DNA of 64,000 nt from Pirellulaceae bacterium (lineage in GTDB: Bacteria > Planctomycetota > Planctomycetia > Pirellulales > Pirellulaceae): contig JAGYIQ010000004.1 of assembly GCA_018402565.1 (NCBI GenBank), positions 558,001 to 622,000 of the forward strand. The letters are read 5' to 3'. Below the pieces are notes generated by a model. The model was not told where the DNA came from. It saw only the letters and a program-made list of their open reading frames with translations, and did not search any database. This document shows, one piece after another, positions 62,274 through 64,000 of the stretch (the first letter of the stretch is position 1; each line of letters begins with the position of its first letter). Made by a program: the position numbers and the translations under genes.

Positions 62274-63833
62274 TCACGATTTCTTGCGTTTCTTCTTCGG
62301 TTGCGATGCGTCGAAATCAACTTCCACTGGTGGCGGACTCTTGACTCGCTGCTGTAGCATCTGGTCCAACTGCGCGCTGAGTTGTTCGCGAGTCGCTTTT
62401 TGCTCGGGCAGGTCGGCAATGTTGCGTTGTTCGATCCAATAGGCGTTCTCATGGCTGGCGCAATTTTTATCGCCGTAGTCGTACAATTCTTCGGCGACGG
62501 TCTTCCGATCGGCCCACGAGATCCAGCGGGTATAACGATGCGTGTCGGTCCGTAGCGAATACCCCATAAACTCCGGGGCCGTCTTTTTAAAAGGTCGAGC
62601 GAATTGGCTGAGCACCGCGTCGCGACCGCTGGCCTGTGGATCGTTGAGGTTTGATACAAGGCTGCGACCATCCAGATCGTCTGGTAACGGCAAGCCGGCA
62701 AGCGAGACAAGCGTGGGGTACAAGTCGACCGTTTCGACTAACGCTTGCGTAGGGACACCCGACTGCGGCAATGTCGGAACCCGAATCAGCAGAGGAATGC
62801 GGGTGTCACGTTCAAAATTAGTCCCTTTGCACCAGCGGTTCTTCTCGCCCAATGAAAAGCCATGGTCTCCCCACAACACCACGATGGTATTCTCGGCCAA
62901 TCCCAATCGTTCGAGCTCATTGAGCAGTTTACCGACCTGTGCATCAACGTAACTGACACAGGCATAATAGCCATGCCGCAATTGGCGAGTGGTTGCAGCA
63001 TCCACTTTTTCGTCTTTGGGGATGTCGCGATACCCGCCTAACTCGCGGTGGCTATGAAGCGCATGAATCGAGACGTCTTGGACCTGCCTACCATCATCGC
63101 TCACATCAAAAATATTGGGGTCATACAGGTCCCAATAGCGTTTGGGAGCGTTGAACGGCAGGTGCGGTTTGAGGAAACCCACGGCCAGAAAAAACGGCTT
63201 TTCATTTGCTTTGAGGGATACTAATTTCTCGATAGCCAGGGCGGCCAGTTTGCCGTCCGAATAACCATCATCAGGAACATCCGCAGCTTCCCAGGCGGCA
63301 CCTTTGCCCGACTCTCCCGAATCACGTCTGGCATAGTTTCTCCAGCCTGGCTGCTTGAGGATTTCAGGTTCCGACCAGGAGGCAGGATCCAGTTCTAGCT
63401 CGTTTCCACTGAAAACTTTGCCCATTGATATCGCGTGATAGCCATTGTTCTTGAAGTGCTGCGGCAAGGTCACCAAGTCCGGATGAGTATCTCGAAACAG
63501 ATTGCGGTTGTGCCAGACTCTGGTGTTATCCGGCAAACGGCCCGTCAACAGCGACGTGCGTGAGGGACCGCAGACGGCCTGCATGCAATAAGCGCGCTGA
63601 AAGACGCGACTTTGGCTGGCCAGTCGATCAATGTTCGGCGATTGTACCAAGGAATCGCCGTAGCATCCGAGCGATGTTCGCAAGTCATCGACGGCGATGA
63701 ACAGCACATTTGGTGGTTGGGCTGGCAGCCTGGTGGGCGATAGCAGGGCACCCAATGCCATAATGATCGATGTCGCCCTTACGATCGATGTCATAAGTAC
63801 CGATTCCAACGGTGTTGTTCGTTGTTTTTTCAT
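62274..63833 (-). CDS. Secreted sulfatase, iduronate-2-sulfatase-like
   Basis: A 519-residue protein. The N-terminus is long; translation may start at the second ATG (63794, MTSIVRATSIIMALGALLSP), which gives a better signal peptide. The sulfatase domain has PNVLFIAVDDLRTSLGCYGD and the canonical formylglycine motif VCGPSRTSLLTG with Cys88. Iduronate-2-sulfatase-like features are GKVFSGNELELDPASW, GFLKPHLPFNAPKRYWDLYD and WGDHGFSLGEKNRWCKGTNF. The C-terminus ends in basic residues (SQPKKKRKKS), similar to the adjacent partial gene. Predicted to act on sulfated uronic-acid-containing polysaccharides. Confidence 0.92.
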   Translation of the reverse strand: MKKQRTTPLESVLMTSIVRATSIIMALGALLSPTRLPAQPPNVLFIAVDDLRTSLGCYGDSLVQSPNIDRLASQSRVFQRAYCMQAVCGPSRTSLLTGRLPDNTRVWHNRNLFRDTHPDLVTLPQHFKNNGYHAISMGKVFSGNELELDPASWSEPEILKQPGWRNYARRDSGESGKGAAWEAADVPDDGYSDGKLAALAIEKLVSLKANEKPFFLAVGFLKPHLPFNAPKRYWDLYDPNIFDVSDDGRQVQDVSIHALHSHRELGGYRDIPKDEKVDAATTRQLRHGYYACVSYVDAQVGKLLNELERLGLAENTIVVLWGDHGFSLGEKNRWCKGTNFERDTRIPLLIRVPTLPQSGVPTQALVETVDLYPTLVSLAGLPLPDDLDGRSLVSNLNDPQASGRDAVLSQFARPFKKTAPEFMGYSLRTDTHRYTRWISWADRKTVAEELYDYGDKNCASHENAYWIEQRNIADLPEQKATREQLSAQLDQMLQQRVKSPPPVEVDFDASQPKKKRKKS

Positions 63834-63891
63834 GGTCTATTTTGGGGTGACTGGGCGGGAAGTTGTCTGGCAACGGTTCAGCGTTAGGTTA

Positions 63892-64000
63892 TCACAGTGA
63901 GGCAGCCTTTTGGCGCGCCCGCTCGCCTTTCTTTTTTTTCGGTTTTCCAACCGCGTCCGGATCGTAGTTCGGATTCGGCGGCATCATCTCGGCTCCGACT
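63892..64000 (-). CDS. C-terminal end of a gene cut by the window edge (probable sulfatase)
   Basis: An open frame from the right edge down to a TGA at 63894-63892, reading VGAEMMPPNPNYDPDAVGKP then KKKKGERARQKAASL. Only about 35 residues are visible. The basic Lys-rich tail after a Pro/Asn segment resembles the end of the adjacent sulfatase and of other planctomycete sulfatases, and the position in a sulfatase cluster supports this, but no catalytic part is visible. Confidence 0.45.
   Translation of the reverse strand, partial: VGAEMMPPNPNYDPDAVGKPKKKKGERARQKAASL

Overview
The window reads as a chromosomal segment of a planctomycete, probably of the Pirellula/Rhodopirellula type. The evidence is three sulfatase genes (one with two sulfatase domains), a DUF1552/DUF1592 gene pair with SMP-30 fused to the DUF1592 protein, sialidase-like propeller proteins, ThuA, Gfo/Idh/MocA and LarA-like genes, a sigma-70 factor with a long DNA-binding N-terminus, and genes for methanopterin-type cofactor synthesis. 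No rRNA, tRNA, CRISPR array, transposase or phage gene was seen. All assignments come from reading motifs; no database search was run.

Layout. 0-12 kb: the end of an FMN-dependent hydroxy-acid dehydrogenase, a TauE/SafE exporter, a LarA-like protein, a decayed nucleotidyltransferase, an M1 peptidase and an OsmC protein, separated by dense repeats. 10-17.6 kb: a same-strand run of a lipoprotein, two large unknown proteins, a membrane glycosyltransferase, a UbiA prenyltransferase and 5-formyl-THF cyclo-ligase. 18-24.4 kb: an LRR lipoprotein (minus strand), then a tightly overlapping operon pabB-pabA-DUF447-RFAP synthase that would make p-aminobenzoate and commit it to tetrahydromethanopterin. 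24.4-34.7 kb (minus strand): a flippase, a two-domain sulfatase, a cyclase, an HpaI-type aldolase, ThuA, DeoC and a Gfo/Idh oxidoreductase. 34.8-38.7 kb: a possible metal-starvation locus with a cysteine-less FmdB-like gene (frameshifted), a secreted unknown, a CobW/COG0523 GTPase, a small secreted unknown and a DUF1826 gene, carrying three matching 17-bp palindromes near gene starts. 39-45 kb: sigma factor, RluA-type pseudouridine synthase, MFS transporter and a 3-hydroxyisobutyrate dehydrogenase-like enzyme. 44.8-64 kb (minus strand): a polysaccharide-degradation region with sialidase-like proteins, an SMP-30/cytochrome/DUF1592 fusion, DUF1552 and sulfatases, interrupted by a 4.4-kb array of ~270-bp units.

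The most unusual feature is the intergenic DNA. At least six unrelated repeat families occur (called A-F here). Most are bounded by inverted repeats or fold into hairpins, and they abut, overlap or supply the stop codons of neighbouring genes. Inside genes, short tandem repeats of 6, 9, 12 or 15 bp add low-complexity peptides without breaking the frame, whereas comparable noncoding repeats have ~14-bp units.
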